DNA of 59,719 nucleotides from Psychrobacter sp. 5A.1 (GCF_030407455.1 NZ_JASDDJ010000016.1:1-59719), one strand, 5' to 3'. Counted from the stretch's first letter, positions 37,878 through 47,081 are shown. Program-made: numbers and translations. Notes: generated by a model not told the origin, from the letters alone.

Positions 37878-37927
37878 AGTGAGGAATTGAATATTCGGCT
37901 GTAAGATAATGATATCAATGGTTAGAG
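37878..37927. repeat. Imperfect direct repeat, copy 2
   Basis: AGTGAGGAATTGAATAT is exactly as in copy 1 (37456-37506) and the following 30 bases are similar. A 42-codon frame on the minus strand ends here (37915-38043) and is probably a gene remnant. Confidence 0.5.
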
Positions 37928-38100
37928 TTATCTAAATAATTGTAGTGTACTTCACAGTGTAATTTTTTGGCAGTTACACAGAATCTGGGATGGGCTCTAA
38001 GACGTTCAATATGGTGTTCTTTTATATCAATTATGGCTTCATCTAATGGCAGCATACTTTTTGAAACACCACCCAACAACTTAATTACTATATACCGTTC

Positions 38101-38119
38101 CGACCACTGGTACCAATAT
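38101..38119. repeat. Right attachment site (attR)
   Basis: CGACCACTGGTACCAATAT, identical to the tRNA-Leu 3' end at 33587-33605. After one mismatch, TAGT also matches. Confidence 0.88.
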
Positions 38120-38131
38120 TTAGTACAATCG

Positions 38132-38157
38132 AACCTCCTTTATCGGAGGTTTTTTTG
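38132..38157 (+). terminator. Displaced native terminator of tRNA-Leu
   Basis: AACCTCC (38132-38138) pairs with GGAGGTT (38145-38151) and continues into a run of T's. It has no plus-strand gene before it except, before insertion, the tRNA whose 3' end sits at 38101-38115. Confidence 0.8.
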
Positions 38158-38193
38158 TGCGTATAATATCTGTTTCAAAGATATTGGTTTGTT

Positions 38194-38439
38194 TTATATA
38201 GATACTTCGAGTTGCATGACAGCGCTAACCTTAATCGGTACCGCATAACCCCATGGCATACCAGCACTACAATAAAAACACCCTTCATGAAATGACACAA
38301 TATAAGCCGTAAAATCATTGCCACCATGATCCATCATCGCTTGTTCATCACTGTCATCACAAACCGCACACCATATTTTCTTATCACCGCGCGCTAGCAG
38401 TGCTCGTGTCAAATCACTCCCTTTCAATTGGTTATTCAT
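38194..38439 (-). CDS. Small putative zinc-ribbon protein
   Basis: 81 residues, not assigned to a family. Two CxxC pairs (WCAVCDD and GCFYCSAG, about 35 residues apart) suggest a zinc-ribbon or rubredoxin-like knuckle. An ATG at 38439 has AAGGAG with a 6-base spacer; the ATG one codon earlier is too close. It lies just right of the attR site, so it is probably native chromosome, transcribed toward the island. Small soluble protein, no signal. Confidence 0.6.
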   Translation of the reverse strand: MNNQLKGSDLTRALLARGDKKIWCAVCDDSDEQAMMDHGGNDFTAYIVSFHEGCFYCSAGMPWGYAVPIKVSAVMQLEVSI

Positions 38440-38442
38440 CAT

Positions 38443-38939
38443 TAGCTCCTTGATTATTCTAAACGCTCTAATAACAGTGCTTTTAGAAAGTTGGTTTACC
38501 AGTACTCAGTCTGCAAGTTTGGTATGAGCCATAAATAACGTCTTTTCAAATTAATAAAAGCTTACGAGGCGTTATTTACTACTTTCACAACTACTTTTTA
38601 TTGTGAATAATATATTGTAAAACGCTAGAGCTAAAACTGTAAGATATATGTGTCATATTCATGACAAACGGTGAAGTTGTCACGATAAATGGCGAAGCAA
38701 GACAGATGGATTAAATGTGCTTTATCGTTAAACGATTTAATAACAAAAACTTGTTTACTAAATGGCACGCCACATGGTTCAAAAAATTGCTTGTCATTCT
38801 TTAACCTTATGATATATAAGCGTTCTTACATATAAAGTTATTCATATATTGTCACTGACTTTATGACAATTTGCTCAAAGAACCTATCTTAAAGCCCAAC
38901 CTTTGACATTGAAAAAAAACCGTCAAATCAGGTAAAATA
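38443..38939. other. A+T-rich intergenic region before dinB
   Basis: The 497-base gap holds the promoter of the zinc-ribbon gene on one side and dinB on the other. I found no LexA-type CTGT-N8-ACAG site, no ORF and no repeat that I can support. Confidence 0.4.
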
Positions 38940-40031
38940 ATGGTTATGACAACGTCTATAAATCCTCACTATCGAAAGATTATTCATATAGATATGGATG
39001 CTTTTTATGCCAGTGTAGAACAACGTGACTTTCCTGAATTGCAGGGCAAGCCATTAGTGGTTGGTGGCGATCCAAACGGGCGCGGTGTAGTCGCAGCGGC
39101 TAGCTATGAAGTACGTCAGTTTGGCGTGCGTTCCGCAATGTCCTGTTATGAGGCACGCAAACGGTGCCCAGAGGTGATATTTGTCAGACCTCGGTTTGAG
39201 GTGTATCGAGCGGTTAGCAGCGATATTCGAAATATCATGTACAGCTTAACGCCCCATGTTGAGCCATTGTCATTAGATGAGGCTTATCTTGATGTCACTG
39301 GACTCACCGCCCATAAAGGTTCGGCGACATTAATGGCCAACTGGTTAAGGGCACAAATCCTAGCACACACAGGGTTGACGGCTTCTGCTGGTGTGTCCTT
39401 TAACAAAATGCTGGCCAAGATTGCGTCTGATATTAATAAACCCAATGGTACGGCGATTATCACGCCAAAAGACGCTGATGCTTTTATCAGTACGTTACCT
39501 ATTGAACGTTTTCATGGTATCGGCAAAGCAACGGCAAGCCGATTGCATGCGATGGGCGTGAACAATGGTGCTGACCTACGGCACACGCCAGCCGATGTGT
39601 TGGTACACGAGTTTGGTAAACGTGGACAGTTTTACCATGATATCGCTCATGGTCGAGATGAACGCGCGGTCAAATCTGAGCGTATACACAAATCCGTTGG
39701 CTCAGAAACCACCTTTAGAGAGAATTTAAATGATGATACGGCTTTACGTATGCAAATTTATGAACAAAACGCAGATGCCTTTGAGCAGCTACACAAAAAA
39801 AACCTTAGCGCTCATACCATTACTCTCAAGATTAAGTACGCTGATTTTACTCAAATCACCCGCACCCACACGCTAACGACTGCTTTTCATGATGCCGAAT
39901 CTGCACATTATTGGCTGGACAAGCTATTTTTGGACATTCCGCGTCAGCTTCCTATTCGGCTGGTTGGTGTCACTTTTTCTTCATTGATGCCTGCGACCCA
40001 GCTGTTGCCTCAGTTGAGTTTATTTGACTGA
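38940..40031 (+). CDS. dinB: DNA polymerase IV
   Basis: Y-family translesion polymerase, 363 residues (normal length). IIHIDMDAFYASVEQRD (about residues 11-27) holds the first catalytic Asp and the steric-gate region. PLSLDEAYLDVT holds the second Asp-Glu pair, and SAGVSFNKMLAKIASDINKPNG and FHGIGKATASRL (helix-hairpin-helix) follow. The C-terminus ends LLPQLSLFD, a match to the beta-clamp binding motif (QxxLF). AGG lies 8 bases before the ATG at 38940; the ATG at 38946 is also possible. Confidence 0.96.
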   Translation: MVMTTSINPHYRKIIHIDMDAFYASVEQRDFPELQGKPLVVGGDPNGRGVVAAASYEVRQFGVRSAMSCYEARKRCPEVIFVRPRFEVYRAVSSDIRNIMYSLTPHVEPLSLDEAYLDVTGLTAHKGSATLMANWLRAQILAHTGLTASAGVSFNKMLAKIASDINKPNGTAIITPKDADAFISTLPIERFHGIGKATASRLHAMGVNNGADLRHTPADVLVHEFGKRGQFYHDIAHGRDERAVKSERIHKSVGSETTFRENLNDDTALRMQIYEQNADAFEQLHKKNLSAHTITLKIKYADFTQITRTHTLTTAFHDAESAHYWLDKLFLDIPRQLPIRLVGVTFSSLMPATQLLPQLSLFD

Positions 40032-40208
40032 GGCAAAAGAGCTTTGACGTCAATATTTGCTTAAATGGGCCTGATTCATATTTTTTACTTAGGCTATTTT
40101 TATCTTTCCAGTAATTAATATGCACAAGGGTTATCCAGTAAAGCACCCTTTTATACCAGCATTTCTGCTACAATTATGCCAAAACCCCTATCCATGTAAA
40201 GACTGATT

Positions 40209-41411
40209 ATGACCGACTCTCACATTGCATCTTCTGCTTCTGGCGCCCCAATTGATACCGATAAAAATAATGACGTCTTGGATTACCTGAGTGTTGAAGA
40301 TTATGACTACAACTTACCAGACAGCCTAATTGCTCGTTATCCGTTAGCACAGCGCTCCGCCTCAAAGCTTCTGTACTTGCCTGCGCATACTCAAGCAAAT
40401 GACACCCTCATAAAAGACTGTTTGTTTTCTGAATTACCTGATTTGTTGGATGCTGGAGATTTGATTGTATTCAATGACACCAAGGTAATGAAAGCACGCC
40501 TTTTTGGTCAAAAGGATACTGGCGGTAAGCTTGAGGTGCTCATAGAGCGCTTGGTTAGTCTTTCGGACTTGGATATCGCAACATTGCATGTAAAAGACAT
40601 GACTAATATGCCAGTCAATCAAGAGCACATCGCTCTTTGCCATGTGAAAGCCAGTAAAGCCCTCAAACTTGGGCAACGTTTGCAACTTGCCGATGGTCAT
40701 ATGAGTGCGGCGATGATTGGTCGTCAAGATAACTTATTTATTTTGGCGTTTGATGCACCTATCTTGCCGCATCTAGAGCTGTATGGTGAGCTGCCTATTC
40801 CGCCCTACTTTGAACGCCATGCTGATGAGACTGACAATACTCGTTATCAGACTGTCTTTCATGATCCAGCTAAGCTTGCCAGTGTGGCTGCACCAACAGC
40901 CAGTTTACACTTCGATGAGTCGGTACTCAGCCAACTTGCCAAAAAAGGCATTAATACCGCTTTTGTTACATTGCACGTTGGCGCGGGTACTTTTGCACCA
41001 GTCAAAACCGATAACTTGCTCAATCACACCATGCACAGCGAATATGCCCATTTGCCGCAATCTACTGCCGAGTTGATTAACCAAACGCATGCCAATGGCA
41101 ATAAAGTCATCGCTATTGGCACAACCGTGACGCGTGTCCTTGAAACGGCTTATCAAAAAACAGCCATTAATGGGCAGCCACTCTCTAGCTGGTCAGGAGA
41201 CACGGACATCTTTATTTATCCAGGATTCACATTCGGTGTCATCGATCGACTACTAACAAATTTCCATTTGCCAAAATCGACACTGTTGATGCTCGTGTCA
41301 GCTTTTTCGGGCAAGGCATCAATTGAAAACGCCTATCAACATGCTATTGAGAAAGAATATCGGTTCTTTAGCTACGGCGATGCCATGTTGCTGGATAAAA
41401 AAATTAGTTAA
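40209..41411 (+). CDS. queA: S-adenosylmethionine:tRNA ribosyltransferase-isomerase
   Basis: QueA adds the ribosyl-derived epoxycyclopentane of SAM to tRNA preQ1 during queuosine synthesis. The 400-residue protein is longer than usual because of an N-terminal extension of about 25 residues before VEDYDYNLPDSLIARYPL. Conserved parts: LIVFNDTKVMKARLFGQK, RYQTVFHDPAKLASVAAPTASLHF, TLHVGAGTFAPV and FIYPGFTFGVIDRLLTNFHLPKSTLLMLVSAF. tgt, yajC or secD are not adjacent here. Confidence 0.94.
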   Translation: MTDSHIASSASGAPIDTDKNNDVLDYLSVEDYDYNLPDSLIARYPLAQRSASKLLYLPAHTQANDTLIKDCLFSELPDLLDAGDLIVFNDTKVMKARLFGQKDTGGKLEVLIERLVSLSDLDIATLHVKDMTNMPVNQEHIALCHVKASKALKLGQRLQLADGHMSAAMIGRQDNLFILAFDAPILPHLELYGELPIPPYFERHADETDNTRYQTVFHDPAKLASVAAPTASLHFDESVLSQLAKKGINTAFVTLHVGAGTFAPVKTDNLLNHTMHSEYAHLPQSTAELINQTHANGNKVIAIGTTVTRVLETAYQKTAINGQPLSSWSGDTDIFIYPGFTFGVIDRLLTNFHLPKSTLLMLVSAFSGKASIENAYQHAIEKEYRFFSYGDAMLLDKKIS

Positions 41412-41522
41412 ACATTAAATAAACATTTATACATTGAATGCAACAGTTATGAAATAAACTGGTAAACTAAACAGTATTTTGTTATAACAACACAGATAAC
41501 TTATTATCCTAAAGGGCTGCTC

Positions 41523-43181
41523 ATGTCTTGTCATTTATCTCGTCGCTTGACTCCTGTACATCGCGCGGTATCGATGGCCTTACTTTGTTCTGTAGGTTGG
41601 GCCGCCCTAGTGCCCAGTGTACAAGCTGCTACTGTCGGCAAAACAGTCGTTACGTCCGCCCAGCACGAGCCTTTATCGGCAAGTATCGTCTTTACTGACA
41701 TACGAGCGGCGGACTTTTCTGCAAGTCTGGCAAATCCAGTGGTTTATCAACAGATGGGATTGACCCCCACTGACTCTATGAGAGTAAGCTTTCAAGCGAC
41801 CTCAGCGACCAGTGGTCAAGTCTTTATTAGCACATCACAGCCCGTCTCTAAGCCTTTTGCTGATTTAGTCTTGGCGATCAACGATAATGGACAGCAGAAT
41901 GTTGTGCCAAAAACATTGTTGATGCCGCTCAATGCAAGCCTGCCGATTGATAACACCTCAAAAAACGCCGTAACGGGTACCAAAAAACCTAATCTACCCA
42001 GCGTTTCTACCAGTACTGCTAAACCATTGACGGTCAGAAGAGGTGCGCCGCCACCTTTACTATCCGCCTCTGGTATGGCTGAAAATAAGCCATCCACTGC
42101 TCAGGCATCTACAACCGAATTGCCAGCGCCTAGCATACAGACGCCAGCAGTGACGGCTACCGCGCAGACCAGCAACCTCACTTACGCGCCAAGCCGTCTT
42201 GACAACGGACGCTTAAACAGTAGCGCCGATATAAAAAACAATAGCAATAATTCAGACACTATTAATACTAATCGTGGCTCAGTGAGTAGCTTGGATAGTT
42301 CTTCTATCCTTGATAAAGCACTTAATGATAAACAGCTCGACACGCTGAGCATTCAGGTCACAAGGCAAATACAACCGAGCAGTAAAACAGACGCTAAATC
42401 TGCACTTGTACCAACACCTAATGACAGCGCAAGTCATGTTAATGACAGTGACGCTGTTACTGCGGCAGCGCCTGTAAGCAATAAACCCGTCGACAATGCA
42501 ACATCAAAGGCTACTAGTAAGACGTCTGCAAACGATAGTACCGCGAGTCGCTCGACCGCTCAATATCAAGTGCAACGTAACGATAGTCTATGGGTTATTG
42601 CCCAACAAATCGCGCAAGAAAATAATCTAGACACGCCAACTGTGATGAAACAGATTCAGTCACAAAACCCTGATGCATTTATCAATAAAAATGCCGATCA
42701 ACTGAAAGCAGATGCTAAGCTAAGCTTGCCGAGCTATGATGTCATTCCTTCACAGAAAAACCTAGAAGCGGCTATCAGTGCACAACGACAACACCGCCGT
42801 AGCGCAAACACACCGGTGGTAAAAAAGGCCACTAAAGCCCCTTCTAAAAAACGTGCTAAGACCACACAAGCGACGAAACAACGCAAAAAACCAATGATTA
42901 CTAAAACCCAAACACTGCCAAAAGCACAGTTCTCAGTACTTGCTCCAGGGCATAATGGCAATGCAGATGGGACTCAGGCAAAATCGGCTTCAAATACTGG
43001 AAACGGTTTGAGCACAGATATATTGGCGACTCTCAAAGCGTCACGGCAACAAGCAGCAGCGCAAGCTAAGCGTTTGTCAAAAACAAGCAATGCTCTTAAT
43101 AGTTATACTAGAAAGATTCAGTTACAAAATCAAAAACTGGCTGAGCTACAAGCTCGTCTCAAAAAATTACGCAATCAATAA
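41523..43181 (+). CDS. FimV/HubP-like protein, periplasmic half (LysM)
   Basis: 552 residues. After a signal peptide (LLCSVGWAALVPSVQA, to about residue 36) comes the FimV N-terminal beta domain (ATVGKTVVTSAQHEPLSASIVF ... MRVSFQATSATSGQVFISTSQPVSKPFADLVLAIN). A long Ser/Thr/Asn-rich linker (150-340) is followed by a LysM peptidoglycan-binding domain (YQVQRNDSLWVIAQQIAQENN) and a C-terminal coiled coil (QNQKLAELQARLKKL). FimV organises the cell pole and supports type IV pili and T2SS. The usual transmembrane helix and cytoplasmic part are in the next gene, behind three in-frame stops. Symbol fimV (N-part) is inferred. Confidence 0.88.
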   Translation: MSCHLSRRLTPVHRAVSMALLCSVGWAALVPSVQAATVGKTVVTSAQHEPLSASIVFTDIRAADFSASLANPVVYQQMGLTPTDSMRVSFQATSATSGQVFISTSQPVSKPFADLVLAINDNGQQNVVPKTLLMPLNASLPIDNTSKNAVTGTKKPNLPSVSTSTAKPLTVRRGAPPPLLSASGMAENKPSTAQASTTELPAPSIQTPAVTATAQTSNLTYAPSRLDNGRLNSSADIKNNSNNSDTINTNRGSVSSLDSSSILDKALNDKQLDTLSIQVTRQIQPSSKTDAKSALVPTPNDSASHVNDSDAVTAAAPVSNKPVDNATSKATSKTSANDSTASRSTAQYQVQRNDSLWVIAQQIAQENNLDTPTVMKQIQSQNPDAFINKNADQLKADAKLSLPSYDVIPSQKNLEAAISAQRQHRRSANTPVVKKATKAPSKKRAKTTQATKQRKKPMITKTQTLPKAQFSVLAPGHNGNADGTQAKSASNTGNGLSTDILATLKASRQQAAAQAKRLSKTSNALNSYTRKIQLQNQKLAELQARLKKLRNQ

Positions 43182-43232
43182 TTGCCTAGCTGATTCATAC
43201 ACTAAATTGTGATCACAGGCGTGGGAGTAACT

Positions 43233-44918
43233 ATGGACAATATGCTATATATCATCGCTGGATTGGTGCTTATTTTATCAGTGGCTGGGTTTTTATGGCG
43301 CAAAAACAAAGCGCAAAAACCCACAACACAATTGCCTGTACATCCAGAAAAAGATGCGACTGCCCCAACGTCAAAAGTAGATTACGGTACTCCTGCCCAA
43401 AATAAAACAGCTGATGACAGTAAATTTGATCACGTGACTATTGCTCAGCGTTTTATGGAGCAGCAACGCTATGACAAAGCGCTTGAAACACTCAAACGCG
43501 GTCTGGCGGACAATCCTAATGACGGGCAACTTTCTCTTAAGCTACTAAGCCTATATGCTACGATAAATCAGCCAGAAGACTTTGACAAAGTTTATGACAA
43601 AATTCAAACGCTCAATGATCCAAAAGTCAATACGCGTGCTGATGAGCTAAAGCAATTGTATTTTGAAGAGCAAAATCCCGTAATTCCAGAAGCACCAGAA
43701 AAAGATACAACCGATTTTGAAAGTATAGACTTCGACTTGCCCACTAATCAAGGTGTCGATGCCACCGTATCTTCTGAGCAGCCAACCATCGAAGACAATA
43801 ATGATGCTGTCGTAGACGAACCTATCGATAGCCTACAGTTTTCAGATGAAACCAATGATTTCGACCTCTCTACTGAAAGCGCAGAAGATGATTTTGATCT
43901 GACACTGAGCGATTTAGAGAGTGATATCAACGAGCCAGATGTCACGAGTGAAACGCCTGTCACCCCATTGGACCATGCAGACGAAGACATCCTTGAAACC
44001 GCTACTGCTGATAGTACTAATGCCGTTGAAGAGAACGATCTTAGTGACTTTGAATTCGATTTTGATGCACTTGCAGAAGACACTCCAACAGAAGATTCTG
44101 TAACGACCGATCATTCAAGCAATGAAAATGAAGCTGTCATATTAGAAGATGAAGCCGTCATATTAGAAGACGAAGATTTCACTTTAGATTTTGATGATTT
44201 AGCAGCTGATGCAGATAAAGATACTGTCGCAACTAGCGATGTAACTAATGATATAGAAGAAAACGCTAACGACACTATCCAAAATAGTGAAGACGATTTT
44301 GCTTTATCTGTAGACAGTCTTGATGACTCAAATGACATAGAAACTGCGTCAGACAGCGAAAGTCCTGTTCTTGAAGACAGTAATGATATTGAAGACAGTG
44401 GCGATATTGAAGACAGTGGCGATATTGAAGACAGTAATGATATTGATAGTTTGGTGATTGAAGACAGCGGTTTCGAGATTGAAGAAAGTCTTGAAAGCAT
44501 TGATCTCGAAGAACAGCCGCTTGATCATAATGACTCAGAATACGTTCTTACGGAAGGGTCTAGTATCACGCCGACGGCCCTTTTCCCAATCGATGAATTC
44601 AGTGATAATACTTTAACAGATGGTGATGTTGATACTCACGTACCAACAGCACTGACGCCAGTTACTCCGATCGAAGATGAGTCTCTCCTTGCCGCCGAAA
44701 GTACGGCTGAAACGGCAGAAGACTTCTCATCACGTTTCGCAGCAGATTTTGATTTTGTAAAGTCATTGGACAGCAACCAAGTCACGCTAGATTTGGCAAG
44801 TCAATATTTACAACTGGGCGAATACGACAGTGCAAAACGCTTGTTAAGTGAAGTAATCACTCAAGGAACCAGCGAGCAAAAGAGCCAAGCACAGACCTTA
44901 CTAGATCGTACTGCCTAA
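43233..44918 (+). CDS. FimV-like protein, membrane anchor and cytoplasmic half
   Basis: 561 residues. A single transmembrane helix (MLYIIAGLVLILSVAGFLW) is right at the start, then a basic stretch and a TPR-like segment (RFMEQQRYDKALETLKRGLADNPNDGQLSLKLLSLYA, about residues 70-105). A very acidic region of about 350 residues follows with EDSNDIEDSGDIEDSGDIEDSND-like repeats, then the FimV C-terminal motif (VTLDLASQYLQLGEYDSAKRLLSEVITQG). GGGAG (43223-43227) is 6 bases before the ATG. It follows the periplasmic half by 51 bases and lies in the same frame. Together the pair equals one FimV. Confidence 0.85.
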   Translation: MDNMLYIIAGLVLILSVAGFLWRKNKAQKPTTQLPVHPEKDATAPTSKVDYGTPAQNKTADDSKFDHVTIAQRFMEQQRYDKALETLKRGLADNPNDGQLSLKLLSLYATINQPEDFDKVYDKIQTLNDPKVNTRADELKQLYFEEQNPVIPEAPEKDTTDFESIDFDLPTNQGVDATVSSEQPTIEDNNDAVVDEPIDSLQFSDETNDFDLSTESAEDDFDLTLSDLESDINEPDVTSETPVTPLDHADEDILETATADSTNAVEENDLSDFEFDFDALAEDTPTEDSVTTDHSSNENEAVILEDEAVILEDEDFTLDFDDLAADADKDTVATSDVTNDIEENANDTIQNSEDDFALSVDSLDDSNDIETASDSESPVLEDSNDIEDSGDIEDSGDIEDSNDIDSLVIEDSGFEIEESLESIDLEEQPLDHNDSEYVLTEGSSITPTALFPIDEFSDNTLTDGDVDTHVPTALTPVTPIEDESLLAAESTAETAEDFSSRFAADFDFVKSLDSNQVTLDLASQYLQLGEYDSAKRLLSEVITQGTSEQKSQAQTLLDRTA

Positions 44919-44940
44919 AACCCGATCGACTGCTCTTATC

Positions 44941-44983
44941 AGCAAGTATTCTATAATCATCAGAATACTTGCTGATTTTTTTT
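44941..44983 (+). terminator. Rho-independent terminator after the FimV pair
   Basis: AGCAAGTATTC pairs with GAATACTTGCT across a 10-base loop, with eight T's after. Confidence 0.88.
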
Positions 44984-45098
44984 GCATTTAACCTTCATAC
45001 TATTTATTATTACCGAGCGCTATTACTATTACCGCACGCTATTACTATCCACCCTTAGCGTTTCTTTTATCACATATTTCTTTATTGCGGCTCATACT

Positions 45099-46199
45099 AT
45101 GCCTTCTTCTGTTATGACAAAGACTGTTTCCGACCCCGTTCAACTGATTTATGCTGGTGGTACGTTTGGTAGCTATGGTCGACCCTTAGCACCGTTATCC
45201 GCAGAAGTATTTTTGCCGACTCTACAGCAATTACTGGCTGAGCAAGACCCTATCCATTATTTGCCTCAAATATCATGGCTTGACAACGCATTAATTAAAG
45301 ACAGTAGCCAACTCACGCCCAGCGATTTTACGCATTTCTATCAGCTATTACTCAGTGCTTATAGGCAGGGTGATAGACGTTTTGTGTTAATTACTGGCAC
45401 AGATACTCTAAGCTATTTAGGGGCATTTTTAGCAGAGGCTTTTGCTGGTAGTGATATTTGCGTGATCGTCACTGGCAGTATGCGCCCGTTATTAGACAGC
45501 GAACAAGTACACTCCTATACTATAGATACTCATAGCGATGCTTGGGACAACCTTACCGATTCATTAAAATTGGCAGCGGCTGGTGAATCAGGTGTGAAGA
45601 TTGGTTTTGGCGGCGAATCATGGCCTGCACAAACGGTGCAAAAAATTCATAGTCATGATTTGATGGCCTTTACGGGTCATTCTCGAGCGGCATATCCTGC
45701 CAATAGTTATAGTAAAAACTTACCAGATAGCCGACGCCAACATTGGTTGGATGATCAACAGGAAGCACTTGGTTGTATTGATGCTCAGGCCAAGCAAGTG
45801 CGTATTCATGCTTTATATTGCTTACCTAATGACGTTCAGGTATTGACTGATCAGCTACAGGCTTTATTATCGCAGCCACCATGCGGCATTATACTACTGG
45901 GATTTGGGGCAGGTAACGTTCCTTATTCAGCAGCGCTAGCAGAGTCACTAGAGCAGGCCTATCACAAGGGTCATATGGTAGTCTGCGCTAGCCAATCGCC
46001 ATTTGGTGGTGTTAGCGACAGCTATGCAGCAGGCAGTTGGCAATATGACCATCATGTCATAGCTGGTGGCCGTTTGACCATTCCTGCTATTTATGCACGG
46101 TTATTATGGTTATTACTCCGCTACGATAGCCCAGCAAGGCGTAGACAGCGCTGGTTGAACAATGTCAGTCAAACTGGCACCAGTATCAAAAAACGATAA
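45099..46199 (+). CDS. Asparaginase/glutaminase family protein
   Basis: 366 residues from the ATG at 45099. Catalytic motif 1 is LIYAGGTFGSYG (Thr at about residue 22), motif 2 LITGTDTLSYLGAFLAEAF (Thr-Asp pair, about residues 99-117), then VIVTGSMRPLLDSE. No signal peptide is needed from this start, so a cytoplasmic type I-like enzyme hydrolysing L-Asn to L-Asp is likely. Earlier in-frame starts run into the preceding terminator. GGTFGS instead of the common GGTI-G pattern is slightly atypical. It is likely cotranscribed with truA (42-base gap). Confidence 0.88.
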   Translation: MPSSVMTKTVSDPVQLIYAGGTFGSYGRPLAPLSAEVFLPTLQQLLAEQDPIHYLPQISWLDNALIKDSSQLTPSDFTHFYQLLLSAYRQGDRRFVLITGTDTLSYLGAFLAEAFAGSDICVIVTGSMRPLLDSEQVHSYTIDTHSDAWDNLTDSLKLAAAGESGVKIGFGGESWPAQTVQKIHSHDLMAFTGHSRAAYPANSYSKNLPDSRRQHWLDDQQEALGCIDAQAKQVRIHALYCLPNDVQVLTDQLQALLSQPPCGIILLGFGAGNVPYSAALAESLEQAYHKGHMVVCASQSPFGGVSDSYAAGSWQYDHHVIAGGRLTIPAIYARLLWLLLRYDSPARRRQRWLNNVSQTGTSIKKR

Positions 46200-46241
46200 A
46201 CCACTCTTAATCCCCTTAATTTTATAAGTTTAAAAACCACA

Positions 46242-47081
46242 ATGTCTGAAACTGAAATCATCGAGTCTGAACGTTCGCCAACTTATACCTTAGCGATTGC
46301 TATTGAATTTTTGGGCACGCATTATCATGGCTGGCAGCGGCAACGAGAAGTGCTAGGCGTACAGCAAGCGCTTGAAACTGCTATCAGCAAAGTCGCCAAT
46401 GAGACAGTAGAAGTCATTGCAGCTGGGCGTACCGATGCCAGCGTGCACGCCAGCAATATGATTGCTCACTTCTCGACTCACGCCTACCGCCCCACTAATA
46501 ACTGGCTGCGCGGTGTCAACAGTCTATTACCTGACGACATTGCGCTACGCTGGATCCAGCCGATGCCCGCTGATTTTCATGCGCGCTTTGGCGCCATTGC
46601 TCGTCGCTATCGCTACATCACGCTCAACCAAGCACAGCGGCCTGCGATACTCAATCATCAAGTCACGCATATCTATGAGCCGCTCGACTTAGCAGCGATG
46701 CAGCAGGCAGCAGCCGATATCGTTGGCACTCATGATTTTAGCAGCTACCGTGCGGCGGCCTGCCAATCCAATCAGCCCGTACGTACCATCAGCCATGCCA
46801 ACCTTTTTGCTCATGGGCAATTTATTGTGTTTGATATTCAAGCAGATGGATTCTTACACCACATGGTGCGTAACTTGATGGGCACTCTATACGCCATCGG
46901 TCGACATGAACTAGAACCAGCCGATTTTTTGAATATTTTGCATAAAAAGGATCGGACGATTGCCCCACCCACTGCCTCAGGAGATGGCTTATATTTCATC
47001 AATGCCTACTATCCTGAACGCTTTCAACGCTTATTGCCAAATGCACCATTAACGCCAGTTTGGTTAAATTTGCCCGACTAA
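46242..47081 (+). CDS. truA: tRNA pseudouridine(38-40) synthase
   Basis: 279 residues. IEFLGTHYHGWQRQREVLGVQQALETAI (about residues 17-44) and AAGRTDASVHASNMIAHF with the catalytic Asp (at about 61) mark TruA. RYRYI, DFSSYRAAACQSNQPVRTISHA and FLHHMVRNLMGTLYAIGRHEL complete the fold. It modifies uridines in the anticodon arm of many tRNAs. truA often sits beside trpF or asd-fimV-like genes in pseudomonads; the nearby FimV pair here reflects that layout. Confidence 0.95.
   Translation: MSETEIIESERSPTYTLAIAIEFLGTHYHGWQRQREVLGVQQALETAISKVANETVEVIAAGRTDASVHASNMIAHFSTHAYRPTNNWLRGVNSLLPDDIALRWIQPMPADFHARFGAIARRYRYITLNQAQRPAILNHQVTHIYEPLDLAAMQQAAADIVGTHDFSSYRAAACQSNQPVRTISHANLFAHGQFIVFDIQADGFLHHMVRNLMGTLYAIGRHELEPADFLNILHKKDRTIAPPTASGDGLYFINAYYPERFQRLLPNAPLTPVWLNLPD

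Larger units (their letters stand above)
33587..38119. mobile_element. Decayed integrative element in tRNA-Leu(CAA)
   Basis: The 4.5-kb segment is bounded by a 19-bp perfect direct repeat made of the tRNA 3' end (33587-33605 and 38101-38119). It carries an integrase pseudogene next to the tRNA, a large Sel1-repeat gene, a 77-residue gene and non-coding debris. The terminator that should follow the tRNA now lies beyond the right repeat (38132-38156), as expected from insertion into the tRNA 3' end. No replication, structural or conjugation genes remain. Confidence 0.85.

Noticed and set aside
37915..38043. A 42-codon minus-strand frame beginning MEAIIDIKEHHIERLRAHPRF
   Set aside because: Protein-like, but it lacks a binding site. 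Reading on into the upstream sequence needs a frameshift, so it is more likely a gene remnant in the island.
37967..38248. A plus-strand ORF crossing attR
   Set aside because: It reads through the attachment site, a terminator and the opposite-strand zinc-ribbon gene. No domain is seen.
38700..38939. A LexA/SOS box before dinB
   Set aside because: No CTGT-N8-ACAG pattern was found. Many Moraxellaceae lack LexA, so SOS control cannot be claimed from this sequence.
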